Shown here in pieces: positions 11,923 to 22,338 of a stretch of DNA of 64,000 nt. The stretch is taken from positions 2,232,001-2,296,000 of the forward strand of contig JACCLO010000012.1 of the NCBI GenBank assembly GCA_029448655.1, given 5' to 3'. The first letter of the stretch is position 1. Each line of letters opens with the position of its first letter. The position numbers and the translations under genes were made by a program. The notes under the pieces are model-generated. The model saw nothing but the letters and a program-made list of their open reading frames with translations. It was not told where the DNA came from and searched no databases. The stretch is from Wolfiporia cocos. Taxonomy: Eukaryota; Basidiomycota; Agaricomycetes; Polyporales; Phaeolaceae.

Positions 11923-12264
11923 TTATTGGGTTCTCATGACAGTGCATGATAGAGTCTCCAGAGCTGTTTCAACATCTGTGAAGTCTGGCTGACCATAGAG
12001 TAGGCAATGGCAGCAGCATGACACCGAGTTTGGTGGACACTTAAAGCTCTTGCATTCTGCCCACAATCTCTTAATAGTGACAGGATCAGAACCATGCTTG
12101 ATCAAGATCTCGACCATTCCCTTGAAGGCACCTGCACGTGGATGGTTAGATGCAAAATATAGTGACTGCAGCTGTCCATTATGTAAGCAAGCATCTGCCA
12201 TCTAGACTCTTTGTTTCAACAGCTTGCCATCAGAGCCATACACTGGTCTTCCATTTGGACTGAG
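11923..12264 (-). pseudogene. Tc1/mariner-like DDE transposase, C-terminal fragment
   Basis: On the minus strand the protein continues across the hAT insertion as LSP|NGRPVYGSDGKLLKQ, then a TAG, then MADACLHNGQLQSLYF and the cysteine-rich CPPNSVSCCCHCLLYGQPDF. This pattern is typical of the DDE endonuclease common in Agaricomycetes. The expected last part, with the final acidic residue, is missing; homology ends near 11940, so this copy is truncated and dead. Confidence 0.7.
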
Positions 12265-13225
12265 TAGTGTTGCCGAAGTTCAGTTCGGTTCAGGTTCAGG
12301 GGGGTCTAGGGCTGAACCTAGAACCGAACCGACTGCAGGGAGCCTGAACCTGAACCTGAACCTGGACTGAACCTGGTGAACTAGTTCATCAGGTCCGGTT
12401 CATGGTTCGAACTAGGTTTGAACCGCTAAGTTACTTGCCTCTATAGAGTGTAAAAATAATAATTTAGACACTAACTTCATGCACCTTTCTATGTATACTG
12501 ATTGCTCTCTATTGCCTACCTCATTCCCGGCACTATTGAACCCACTAAAGTAATCACACTTCAAGTTCTGCAGTGCCTCCATTTGGTGTCCATTGGGCCA
12601 AATTCCAAAGTGGCTCTTAATCTTGATTAGAGTGGTAAACATAAATTTTAGATGCACAATAATCACTCAAGGCAGCCATCTTGAGCAGTTCAGTAATCAG
12701 AGTTTATGATTGTGAATTAGCCTGAGGCAAACCTCAATAACAAACCATTCTTAGACAACACTGTATATAACCTAGGATCATGGATATGAAGTGGAACATA
12801 ATCTTCTACATTTCTTACTTCATCTGACAGCAACAAATGCAGCCCAGTGCCACAGAAAGCATGGTGATCCCAGCATGGGGTTGAGCCCTTGCCATATTGG
12901 GAGACTAGAGTATATGAGTGCTGGTGCTTGCTATGGTGAAGCCAGCTATCCATAACTTACTGCAACAACACTATAGCAAAGATGGCAAGAACATAATTGT
13001 AATTGATGCTTATCCACCAGTGGCTACACAGAATATGTTAATGCTATGTGGTTCAAGGTTCAGTCCGGTTCGAACCTGGTTCAAGGGTACCCATGACCCC
13101 CCTGAACCAAGAACCGAACCTTGATGTCCTACCCTGAACTGGACCTGGACTGAGCCTGAACCTAGGTTCAGTTCAGGCGGTTCAGGTTCTGAACCTTGGT
13201 TCTGAACTGAACTTCGGCAACACTA
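12265..13225. mobile_element. hAT non-autonomous element (GGTTCAGG family)
   Basis: The ends read TAGTGTTGCCGAAGTTCAG on both strands, with a perfect 8-bp duplication GGACTGAG (12257-12264 and 13226-13233). The subterminal regions carry CCTGAACC repeats as in the element ending at 1665. The ~0.6 kb interior has no recognisable transposase; short minus-strand open frames (12412-12666, 12717-12953) are of unknown meaning. It interrupts the DDE transposase, whose frame is restored exactly when the element and one duplication are ignored. Confidence 0.93.
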
Positions 13226-13902
13226 GGACTGAGGACATTAACGTCAACACCGAATATAGGATTGCCTGATTGAGTGGGAAGCTTCAGCATGTGTCTTGCA
13301 GAAGGTGCATCAGATGCTCGTTTGAGATGACTTGGGGCATTGTCAAAGATGAATACATAGTTTTCGCTGGAATAGTGGTGCCGCAGAATATTCATCACTT
13401 TTGAAACATGCTTCAAAATGTCTTCATTGGTGAAATAGCCATCCTTGTTCTTCCCTGCAGGGAAGAGGACACAGGTACTCTCTGTCCCATCAGGTGATTG
13501 AAGCCAACCATAGTCTGCAGACACAAAGTCTGTGACCATTAGTGAGCTCCCTTCTCCCTTGGGTTTTGGCACCACTTGTTCTGACTTGTGGACCCACAGC
13601 ACCTTCCTCCAATCATTCACATAGAATGTAGACTCATCATGCCACCAATAGATGGTGTGGCATTGGTGTGGAGAAATCCCAGATTGCTGAACCTCAACAC
13701 CGCTCTCCCATGCAATGCCAGATTTATGGCAAGGTTGAAGCAGGGATTGAATGTCTCGGTGAGCAGAACATGCATCAACAATGGATGGTGGTTGTGAATC
13801 CTTCCATTTTGGTGATAGAGTAGGAGTGGACAGATAAGAACTGCTAGTATCAACACATTGAGATGTATGCATCATAACATGAGAGTCTGAGACTGTTACA
13901 GC
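13226..13902 (-). pseudogene. Tc1/mariner-like DDE transposase, catalytic middle part
   Basis: The minus-strand frame contains YWWHDESTFYVNDWRK (first catalytic Asp in the HDES context), KPKGEGSSLMVTDFVSADYG, KDGYFTNEDIL and FDNAPSHLKRA (second catalytic Asp). This is a DDE superfamily endonuclease of the type found in basidiomycete Tc1/mariner-like elements. The frame continues into the fragments at 11923-12264 (C-terminal) and 21728-22035 (N-terminal); a hAT element and Gypsy F2a separate them. Confidence 0.75.
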
Positions 13903-14285
13903 TGTCACAAGCCAATTTCTTTTGCCTAGCCAACGACTAGTGACTAGAGCCTAAACCCTTATCTTATCTAAGCACGCACCTATGCAGTCACGTGCCAAGA
14001 CCCCCATCACCCCATCACGCATTGCCAGACCCCCGGACACTCTGTGCCATGTACCTTACACCCATTATAGGGTTACCTACATTACAACAAACTATCAGCT
14101 TATGTAATAACTGCACAGCAGCCAAACATGTACAAACAGTAGAATAGCATATATACTGACCGACAAGCAGGGTAGCGCCCCAGACTCATCTTGGCCTTAT
14201 ACGCCTTGAGTAGCCTCAGATCAGGAATATGCTTTCACGCGGGTCATATTCCCCTCAGTAGTTGCTTGAAGTGTTGCTTGTGTCA
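13903..14285 (+). repeat. F2a 5' LTR
   Basis: The 383-bp repeat starts TGTCACAAGC and ends GTTGCTTGTGTCA; TATA-like ATATATA near 14151. It matches the 3' copy at 21345-21727 with a few transitions. Confidence 0.95.
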
Positions 14286-14297
14286 TAAGACGAGTCT
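14182..14297 (+). promoter_or_regulatory. F2a transcript start and self-priming site
   Basis: AGACTCATCTT (14182-14192) follows the TATA box by about 30 nt. AAGACGAGTCT (14287-14297) starts one base after the LTR and pairs with it at 10 of 11 positions; the mismatch is a C-to-T type change. Intact pairing is seen in F2b and F2c. Confidence 0.7.
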
Positions 14298-14840
14298 CCT
14301 CCCCGTTCAGTGGTCTTACCCTGAACAACCCCAGCGCACTAGGGGCAAAGTGCACCTTTCTCATGCTCTTGTTGAACTCCAGTTCTCCGAGCACGTGATC
14401 AGTTTCCATACCTGCCACATCCCAGGGTTAAGGGATTAGAGTTCTGAGGGATACACTTGCGAACAGCGTGTAGGGGACCTCTCCTACCGTTGCTTCTAAG
14501 CTACTGAACCAACACCGTGCAACGTGGTCTTAAAGGTCTTGGGTTACAACCCCACCACAGTAACTGTGCACCCGACGTATAATAATCAAAGGCGTTAAGG
14601 GGCCCTGTGGCAGTGTACAGAGGTACTGGTCGTCTATTTACGGGCCTTACTGCCCCAACGATACACACATTACCACGCCCCCGTTACTATACAACCCAGT
14701 GCCTTCCCGGTGACTGAAGAGGCGAGAACAAGCCTACGTACTGTACCGGCACTTGCCGCCTATGGTAGGATTTTTACACGCCCCATCACATAGGCGGATA
14801 GTTCCTATGCCCCCGGTATCCCGAATTAGCTTCGGGGCTG
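14298..14840 (+). other. F2 leader (untranslated) with conserved hairpin
   Basis: This non-coding stretch is also present after the 5' LTRs of F2b (30870-31405) and F2c (53052-53575). Near its end a short hairpin, CCCGA...TCGGG around ATTAGCT (14820-14836), is retained in all three copies. Packaging or translation roles are possible but unproven. The deletion that removed gag starts right after it. Confidence 0.55.
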
Positions 14841-16260
14841 GCCCCGATATTAGAACCTATATCTGTACCTCTTGCATCTGTAGAATCGGACATAGACAAT
14901 GACGACGGAGCTTCAATATGCTCCGATGATTCGTTTGTAACAGCCTTGGAGGCGCCTCCCACTGGAGCATGGCGGGAGGCCAATACCATGCTTAATTCCT
15001 CCAATGTCAATGTAACATATGTTCCGATGGATGTAGATCCGGTAGTGACATCAGATGTGGAAATGGCAGACACATCTGATGCCACTAAGAAAAAATCAGA
15101 AAAGAAAGTGTGGTGTCGACGAACCAAGAAGAAGGTCGTCACGCTCAACATCTATCTAGACCACCCGTGGGCAATACCACCTGAGCACAAAAGCGAAGGT
15201 GCTGCAGGATATGATCTATACTCCACAGAGGAGGTACTAGTCCCAAATTGGAAGCACATCACCGTAGACACTGGCATCAAGATCAGGATGCCAGCTGGTG
15301 TATATGGGTGCATTGCTCTATGATCTGGACTCGCTCTCAAAGGAGTCGACGTGGAAGGCGGTGTAGTAGACGAAGACTACACCGGCCGACTAAAAGTCAT
15401 ACTGAATAATCAAACCAGAGCAGATTATCAGGTCAAGTATGGGGACAGAATCGTCCAGTTCATACTCGAATGCAGCATGACACCGAACACCAAGATCGTC
15501 AAGTCAATTTGTGAAACCATGTGTGGAACACAGGGTTTCGGTTCAACTGGTGAGAAACTCAGGGGAAGTGTAGTGATCATCCAGACAGGAAAATGGGGAA
15601 AGCAGATCGAAGTACTAATCACTCTCCACTGCCCCAACGGACGTGCCCCTCTCACAAAAGCTCTCATTGACTCCGGTTCTACTGGATCAGTGATCAGCAA
15701 GTCCTATGTAGAAGAGCACCAACTCAAGCAGATCCCATTGGACTGCCCTATCAAGCTGTTCAACACCAACAGATCAACCAACAGCATGGGGCTCATGACA
15801 CACTATGTTGAGCTCCAAATGCAGATCGACACGCACTTGGAAACCCACAAGTTCCATGTCACAAAAATTAGCTCCATGGACATCTTCTTAGGCTTCGACT
15901 GGGTCGAGGACCACAACCCTTCCATCGACTGGAAGAAGCACAAGATCACGTTCACATGTGACTGCGAACATGAGCAGATCGAGGATGGTGATCATATCTA
16001 TTACATTTTCACTGACACATGGATCCGAAACAGGGAAGAATGTAGAGTGGACATCACCGAATGCGTCCGCACCATGAAGGCAATGGTAATCACCATTGCG
16101 ACTGGCAAAACCATGGAAGCCAAAGCGTTCGAGGAGGTCATACCCGAGTACTTGCATGAATTCAAAGATGTGTTTGAGGAAAAGGAATTCGACACACTCC
16201 CAGAACGGCAACCATGGGATCACACCATCGAACTTCTACCTAATTTGGAACCATACGCAG
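14841..16260 (+). pseudogene. F2a Gag end, dUTPase and protease
   Basis: From the deletion junction the frame reads through the acidic region (GASICSDDSFVTAL) into the dUTPase at about 15150-15570 (AAGYDLYSTEE, GVVDEDYTGRL, DRIVQFILE, GFGSTG). It then enters the retropepsin with LIDSGSTGS at about 15665 and the linker to RT, where a TRIM cuts it at codon EPYA (16260). TGA 15321-15323 sits in dUTPase motif 2, where F2b and F2c have CGA. Other replacements (for example W for R) fit C-to-T decay. Confidence 0.88.
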
Positions 16261-16819
16261 TGTCACGGATCACTCCTGGGGGGGTATCTGTACATCCCTC
16301 GCTATTGGTATTCACAGGCGCCGCTAGGTGCGCGCGCGCCTTCCTGATCCTCAGCCACCTCCAGCGTCTCCTCTTCGCCATCTAGATCATCTGACTCAGT
16401 AGTTTAGCGCTGTAGGGTAGCGCGCGCCTCAGGTACGGACACGTTACGGTCACAGTAGTTACATGTACGTTACTTGTCATGTGCCTCTTAGATAATGCGC
16501 ACGGGCCATTACTTTAGGGCACGACTCGTAGTTACAATCGTCATGTATATATTACGTCGAGATGTGGGCTTACACCCCATCTCTCAGATTCTAGTCAATG
16601 GGTTAATCCCCTTTCTCGCCATCTCGTCTGTGTTACTGCTGGCCCGGGGCCCCATCTTCTCTTCCTTGACTGTGATAGCGCCTTCGACGTCAGGGCACCT
16701 CGCGACTCTGTCGCTTGGATGGACCTTTGAGTACGCCGCTGCGCGTCGTTGCCGCCTTGTGGAGGGCTGTGGGAGTTCCCCATGTAGCCATGGTCGCACA
16801 GACCGGTGAGTCTGTGACA
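16261..16819 (+). repeat. TRIM 5' LTR
   Basis: 559 bp, TATA-like TATATATT at about 16546-16553. The predicted start word ATCTCTCAGATT (16579-16590) is exactly complementary to AATCTGAGAGAT (16821-16832), one base inside the LTR. Confidence 0.9.
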
Positions 16820-17598
16820 TAATCTGAGAGATATTTACCTTCCCCTCCGGCGCACATGCGTTGGGGCCGAAGGGTTTCCACCTATAGGTCGCCATGGCGA
16901 TGCGGCGGGGCAGCCGACGGTAGAAGCGCCGTCGGTCCGTAGTCTTACGAGCCCCCACGAAGCATCAACCCAGGCAAAGCGACCATAGGGAGTGAAGAAA
17001 CAAGACCGCCCCCTTCGAACGTAAGGTAGCCGGGGTCGATCGACGTAAGCCGCGATTAGGGCCCGCCACCCATCCCCTGCAAAAGGAATGCGGTGTGTGG
17101 AGGCACAGTGCAGTCTGACCACTTACCCCTGGGCGGCGGGGATTACTCAAGAACTGATGACCCGTGGGTATGCGAAGAGTCCCGCAAGGGTACTCAACCC
17201 CACAACGACCGGTCAACAAGATGAATATGGACACGACGCCGACAGAATCGGCCTTTGGGTATGACGGACGCGGGTGACGGACACCCACAGTGAGTAGTGG
17301 CTGGGAGCGATCCTTGCTGGCCACGAAAGCTTCAACAAAAATCTAGCTACAATGCTGTCCCTCTCTACTCGGTGAGCCCTTGCCAAGCTCGGTGCCGCGC
17401 TGGGTTGGCGTCCCCACCAGCGCGCGCCCTTTTCTCTTCAACCCTCTCCGACGGACGGACCGTCAGAAATCCCGGGTGCTCCCTGCTGCGATAGTGACGG
17501 GTGGTGCCGGCCCAGCAGTGCCGGGATCTCTATTAACCAACAGGAAGGGATGTCGTAGGACCAACGTCAGAGACGACGTTTTTTCGGAGGGGGGGTAA
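16820..17598. other. TRIM interior, no coding content recognised
   Basis: 779 bp starting with the self-priming site and ending in a G-rich polypurine tract. Open frames on both strands are short, lack retroelement motifs and look incidental. The sequence is not related to the F1, F2 or F3 interiors as far as I can see. Confidence 0.7.
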
Positions 17599-18157
17599 TG
17601 TCACGGATCACTCCTGGGGGGGTATCTGTACATCCCTCGCTATTGGTATTCACAGGCGCCGCTAGGTGCGCGCGCGCCTTCCTGATCCTCAGCCACCTCC
17701 AGCGTCTCCTCTTCGCCATCTAGATCATCTGACTCAGTAGTTTAGCGCTGTAGGGTAGCGCGCGCCTCAGGTACGGACACGTTACGGTCACAGTAGTTAC
17801 ATGTACGTTACTTGTCATGTGCCTCTTAGATAATGCGCACGGGCCATTACTTTAGGGCACGACTCGTAGTTACAATCGTCATGTATATATTACGTCGAGA
17901 TGTGGGCTTACACCCCATCTCTCAGATTCTAGTCAATGGGTTAATCCCCTTTCTCGCCATCTCGTCTGTGTTACTGCTGGCCCGGGGCCCCATCTTCTCT
18001 TCCTTGACTGTGATAGCGCCTTCGACGTCAGGGCACCTCGCGACTCTGTCGCTTGGATGGACCTTTGAGTACGCCGCTGCGCGTCGTTGCCGCCTTGTGG
18101 AGGGCTGTGGGAGTTCCCCATGTAGCCATGGTCGCACAGACCGGTGAGTCTGTGACA
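17599..18157 (+). repeat. TRIM 3' LTR
   Basis: 559-bp copy of 16261-16819 with no difference noticed. It is followed by CGCAG and the resumed pol codons. Confidence 0.9.
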
Positions 18158-21100
18158 CGCAGGCAAAATCTATGCCCTTTCACCACGAGAACAGGACGCT
18201 CTAGACGACTTCCTAGAAGAACAGCTGCACACGGGCCACATCCGCCCATCGAAGTCACCATGGGGGGCACCCTTCTTCTTTGTCAAAAAGAAGGATGGGA
18301 AACTATGCCCTATCCAGGACTATTGAAAGTTGAACCAGATGACTAAGAAGAACAAGTACCCGCTCCCACTCATCATGGAGCTGCTTAACAAGTTGAAGCG
18401 CGCTAAGTACTTTTCCAAATACATTCGTTGGGGATACACAAACATCAGAATCAAAGAAGGTGACGAGGAAAAAGCCACCTTAATCACTAACAGGGGGCTC
18501 TACGAGCCATTAGTGATGTCTTTTGGAATGTGCAATGCACTGGGCATGTTCCAGGCTTTGATGAATGACATATTTAGAGACCTAGTCCTCACAGGGAAGG
18601 TCATTGTATATTTGGACGATATACTTATCTTCACGGAGAACCAAAAGGAACACAGAGAGATCCTGCGCAAGGTCCTTTTGGTTCTCTGTCAAAATAAGTT
18701 GACTTGTAAACCAGAAAACTCGAGTTTGAGAAATCCGAAGTAGAGTACTTGGGACACATAATCTCTCATGGGGAAATCTGTATGGACCCTGTGAAGGTCG
18801 CTGCAGTAGCCGAATGGCCAGCACCTCGGAACAAGAAAGAAGTGCAATCCTTCATAGGATTTGCAAACTTCTATTGGAGATTTATCCCCAAATTCTCCAC
18901 AGTAGCACACCCCCTGATCAATCTAACCAAAGATGGAGATTGGTAGTGGGGCACCACAGAACAGGAATGCTTTGACAAGTTAAAGAACATCTTCGTCACA
19001 GCACCTGTACTGGGGATACCCAATGATGACAATCCCTTCCACATCAAGGCAGACTCTTCAGACTTCACAACTGGAGCCTGCCTCATGCAGATTCAGGACG
19101 GCATCTGGAAACCCATAGTGTACCATTCAAAGACGCTACTACCAGCCGAAAAAAACTACGAGATTTACGATCACGAACTCTTAGCCATCATGTGCGCCCT
19201 AGACGAATGGAGGCACTTTGTAATGGGTGCAAAACACCCTGTAGAAGTACTGATGGACCATAAGAACTTAGAATACTTTAAGACCCCACAGAAAATTAAT
19301 CTGCAACAAGCCCGGTGGATGACGGAACTCGCTGAGTATGACCTACAACTCATGCACATCCCCGGAAAGACCAATGGAAGGGCGGATGGCCTATCCCGAT
19401 GAGGCGATCACGATGATAACAAGAATCACCTCAAAGGACAGATCGTCCTGAAGGAACACCTCTTTGCCAAAGACAGTGCAGAAAGGCTACGATCCTCATT
19501 CTTTACCCTACCTCATGGAATCACCCATGAGGAGGTAAAAGAAAGGGTCAAGGCGGAAGCCGCTCTCTATGACAAGGAGGTCGTAAAAGGATTAGTGGAA
19601 ATGGCCGAGGATGGCCTACGCTACAGGAGGGGGAAGTTGATCATTCCGAGAGACGAGGAATTAATCGGAAAAATCATTTCCTCATTTCACGACACGGTCT
19701 CGGCAGGACACCCTGGCACAGAAAATATGTACACAGCCATTCACCGATCCTACTGGTGGCCAAAGATGTGAAACGACATCCGCCAATACATCAAGGCATG
19801 CATCAAGTGCCAACGTGCCAAGCCAGACCGCTCGAAGAGAGCTGCACCACTGAACCCAAATCCAACACCCACACACAACTGGGAGAACATTTGCATCAAC
19901 ATGATCACAGGACTCCCCACATCTACAGGTCTGGACACTATAATCGTAGTTGTAGATATGAAATCCAAGGACTATATTGCAGTCCCAACCACAACCAAGC
20001 TTACTGCCGAAGGTTGGGCCAACATATTTGTAGATAAAGTATATGCACAACACGGACTACCAAAGAAAGTATTTAGCGACAGAGGACCACAATTTGTATC
20101 AGACTTTATAAGAGATGTATACCGTAGATTAGGCATCAAAGGAAACCCTAGTACCATGTTCCACCCACAGACAGACAGGCAGATGGAATGTATGAACCAG
20201 GAACTAGAGGTGTACCTACGATTATTTATCAATGACACCCATACCAATTGGCCGGACTTACTTCCGCTAGCCAGCTTTGCGTACAAATGTCATGTACACA
20301 GTAGTACAGGCTACAGCCCCTTTTACCTTGCTCATGGATACCACCCATTTACAGGCATGGAGGCACCAGAGCTGGAAGGGGGGGTGGCAACTGCCAAGGA
20401 TTGGGTCGAACACATGCACGAGATTAGCCAAACCACTTCGAAAAACCTTGAGAAAGCCAAACTTCGTATGAAAGAATATTACAACTGCAAACGAACCACC
20501 CCTCACTCATACAACGAGGGTGACATGGTTTGGGTCAATGGGTGGAACATTAACATGGGAAACCCAACGAAGAAACTTGATTTGAAGCAGCATGGCCCGT
20601 ACAAGGTCATCAAGAAGGTCAGACATGGCGCATACGAACTGGACCTGCCCGCAGACATGCGCGGCATATACCCCGTATTCAATGAGGTCCTACTGCTGCC
20701 TTACGTACCACCGGCTTTCCCCACTCAGAAACACAATGAACAGACAGAAAGCAATGATGCTCGCAGGCCTCTCAGGATCCTCACATCCAGAGAAGACCGA
20801 GGGCGAGTCAAGCTAGAAGTTGAGTGGTCTGATGGGACAACAACATGGGAAAGAAAATGTGGAATGACTTCATGGCAGGAACTAGTCACCAAGTACTTCG
20901 AGGACAGACCTACCACTCCAGGCCATCAGTGGAAGAATAGACACACTGAATGGGACCCCGAGTGGGAAGACCTTGAGAGAAAAACACTAGCCATGAAGCT
21001 CAGACAGACCCCGAACGAGTTCATCATTCATGACGATGTTGACATCACACTGCTAAAGGATGCAAAGATACCCTTCTACATCTATCCAAAGCAGCTCATC

Positions 21101-21382
21101 ACCAGGAACTTCTGGTTCTGTAATCTGCAGACTCGTGTAATCGAATACGGTGTACAACTGGGACAATGCATAGAATCCACTATACCCAACAACCCGGGCT
21201 GGATCTATCCTGTACAGTACATCCTGCAGATGGCAAACCGGTACATCTGCCAGAAACACAAACATGACCATCCCTGTCAAATAGACCTTAACATGTACAA
21301 AGTGATTGATGGGCGTGGGGACACACAGCTAGAAGAGGGGGTACTGTCACAAGCTGATTTCTTTCGCCTAGCCAACGACTAG
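18158..21382 (+). pseudogene. F2a Pol, RT-RNase H-integrase part
   Basis: Continues the frame broken at 16260. RT spans about 18200-18900 with intact YLDD (near 18610). RNase H follows to about 19400, then integrase with the HHCC finger (about 19690-19820), SDRGPQF (about 20080) and the Glu helix. Then come GPY/F-like and chromodomain-like stretches and a ~150-residue C-terminal extension ending in the LTR at 21382. Breaks are TGA 18324 and TGA 19768 (CGA at the same positions in F2b), a small deletion near 18718, TAG 18944 and TGA 19400. In the integrase core SVDMITG has become CINMITG, losing the first catalytic Asp, while 19901-21382 remains open. Confidence 0.9.
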
Positions 21383-21727
21383 TGACTAGAGCCTAAACCC
21401 TTATCTTATCTAAGCACGCACCTATGCAGTCACATGCCAAGACCCCCATCACCCCATCACGCATTACCAGACCCCCGGACACTCTGTGCCATGTACCTTA
21501 CACCCATTGTAGGGTTACCTACATTATAACAAACTATCAGCTTACATCATAACTGTACAGCAGCCAAACATGTACAAACAGTAGAATAGCATATATACTG
21601 GCCGACAAGCAGGGTAGCACCCCAGACTCATCTTGGCCTTATACGCCTTGAGTAGCCTCAGATCAGGAATACACTTTCATGCGAGTCATATTCCCCTGAG
21701 TAGTTGCTTGAAGTGTTGCTTGTGTCA
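21345..21727 (+). repeat. F2a 3' LTR
   Basis: 383-bp partner of 13903-14285, preceded by a purine run AGAAGAGGGGGTAC and followed by ACAGC. Confidence 0.95.
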
Positions 21728-22035
21728 ACAGCAGAGCTGGTTGCTGCAGATTGCACTATCTCAGCTAGTGTCTGTGAGCTGTGCTTGAACACCTGCTGTG
21801 GTGTCATCCTTGGGGGCCCATATGTCTCAGTGATCTAGCAATGGCCTCTAGAGACTGCGTGTTGGGAGACACAATCTGTCCAAGAAAATACATGTCAGGT
21901 ACAGCAGTGTTTACAGACAGAATGTACATTTTCTTTGGCAGTGTCTGAGCACCCAATTAGCCTGTGAGCCTTCTTAGCAGCATACTGACCAAGACTTGAG
22001 ATTGAGTTGGCCTTGTGACGTTTAATTCCAGCCAT
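21728..22035 (-). pseudogene. Tc1/mariner-like DDE transposase, N-terminal fragment
   Basis: The minus-strand frame starts at ATG 22033-22035 (MAGIKRHKANSISSLGQYAA) and runs to SAATSSAV, which joins the fragment ending at 13902 once Gypsy F2a and one ACAGC copy are ignored. Two in-frame stops (TGA and TAG) within it show decay. The N-terminal lysine/histidine-rich region is expected to carry the DNA-binding part. Confidence 0.65.
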
Positions 22036-22079
22036 AGATGTCTGGGTGTTGAGAACATATGTTTGATCAATGAATCATA

Positions 22080-22338
22080 CTGTCACAGGCCAATTCCAAA
22101 GCCTTGAGACATTACCCAATTTCGACCCCGCTCACGCTAGAGTCAGACCACGACAGCGCCAGAGCACCTCCGAAGAGCGGCCCCGACACTGGAACCCGAG
22201 GCCGCAGCTAGTAGAAGCCCTATGCACCAAGCCATATGAGTACAAACAGAGCATGACGAGCCAGGCAGCACACCTAACCACGTCAACCACCTGCTGCCAG
22301 AACCCTGCTGCTCACCTGCTCACTAACCTTGACCATAC
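22080..22338 (+). repeat. Truncated LTR of the long family (tentative)
   Basis: Starts TGTCACAGGCCAATTCC, close to the reverse complement of the long solo LTR ends (TTGAAATTGGCTTGTGACA). No downstream end is found; it seems to break off where the MFS fragment starts. Confidence 0.5.

Larger units (their letters stand above)
16261..18157 (+). mobile_element. Small non-coding LTR element (TRIM) nested in F2a pol
   Basis: Two 559-bp LTRs that look identical (TGTCACGGATCAC...GTCTGTGACA) flank a 779-bp interior, bounded by the duplication CGCAG (16256-16260 and 18158-18162). There is a primer-like site one base inside the 5' LTR and a polypurine tract at about 17584-17598. The interior has no gag, protease, RT or integrase motif in any frame, so it must depend on enzymes from another element. 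The apparent LTR identity implies a recent insertion into an already ageing host element. The insert plus duplication is 1902 bp, a multiple of three. Confidence 0.92.
13903..21727 (+). mobile_element. Ty3/Gypsy LTR retrotransposon F2a, internally deleted
   Basis: Two 383-bp LTRs (TGTCACAAGC...GCTTGTGTCA) are flanked by the perfect duplication ACAGC (13898-13902 and 21728-21732). The leader is followed directly by the end of gag and the dUTPase, because most of gag (over 2 kb compared with F2b) is deleted at about 14840. Pol carries several nonsense codons and one frameshift and is split by a TRIM (16261-18157). The 3' half of pol (19901-21382) is one open frame and gives the complete integrase C-terminus for this family. 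Confidence 0.95.

Noticed and set aside
14490..14575. tRNA-like fold in the F2 leader (GGGTTACAACCCC)
   Set aside because: The three copies do not preserve A-box or cloverleaf bases; it is better treated as leader sequence.
16495..16809. 104-codon open frame repeated at 17833-18147
   Set aside because: It is the LTR of the TRIM read through; duplication reflects LTR identity, not a gene family.
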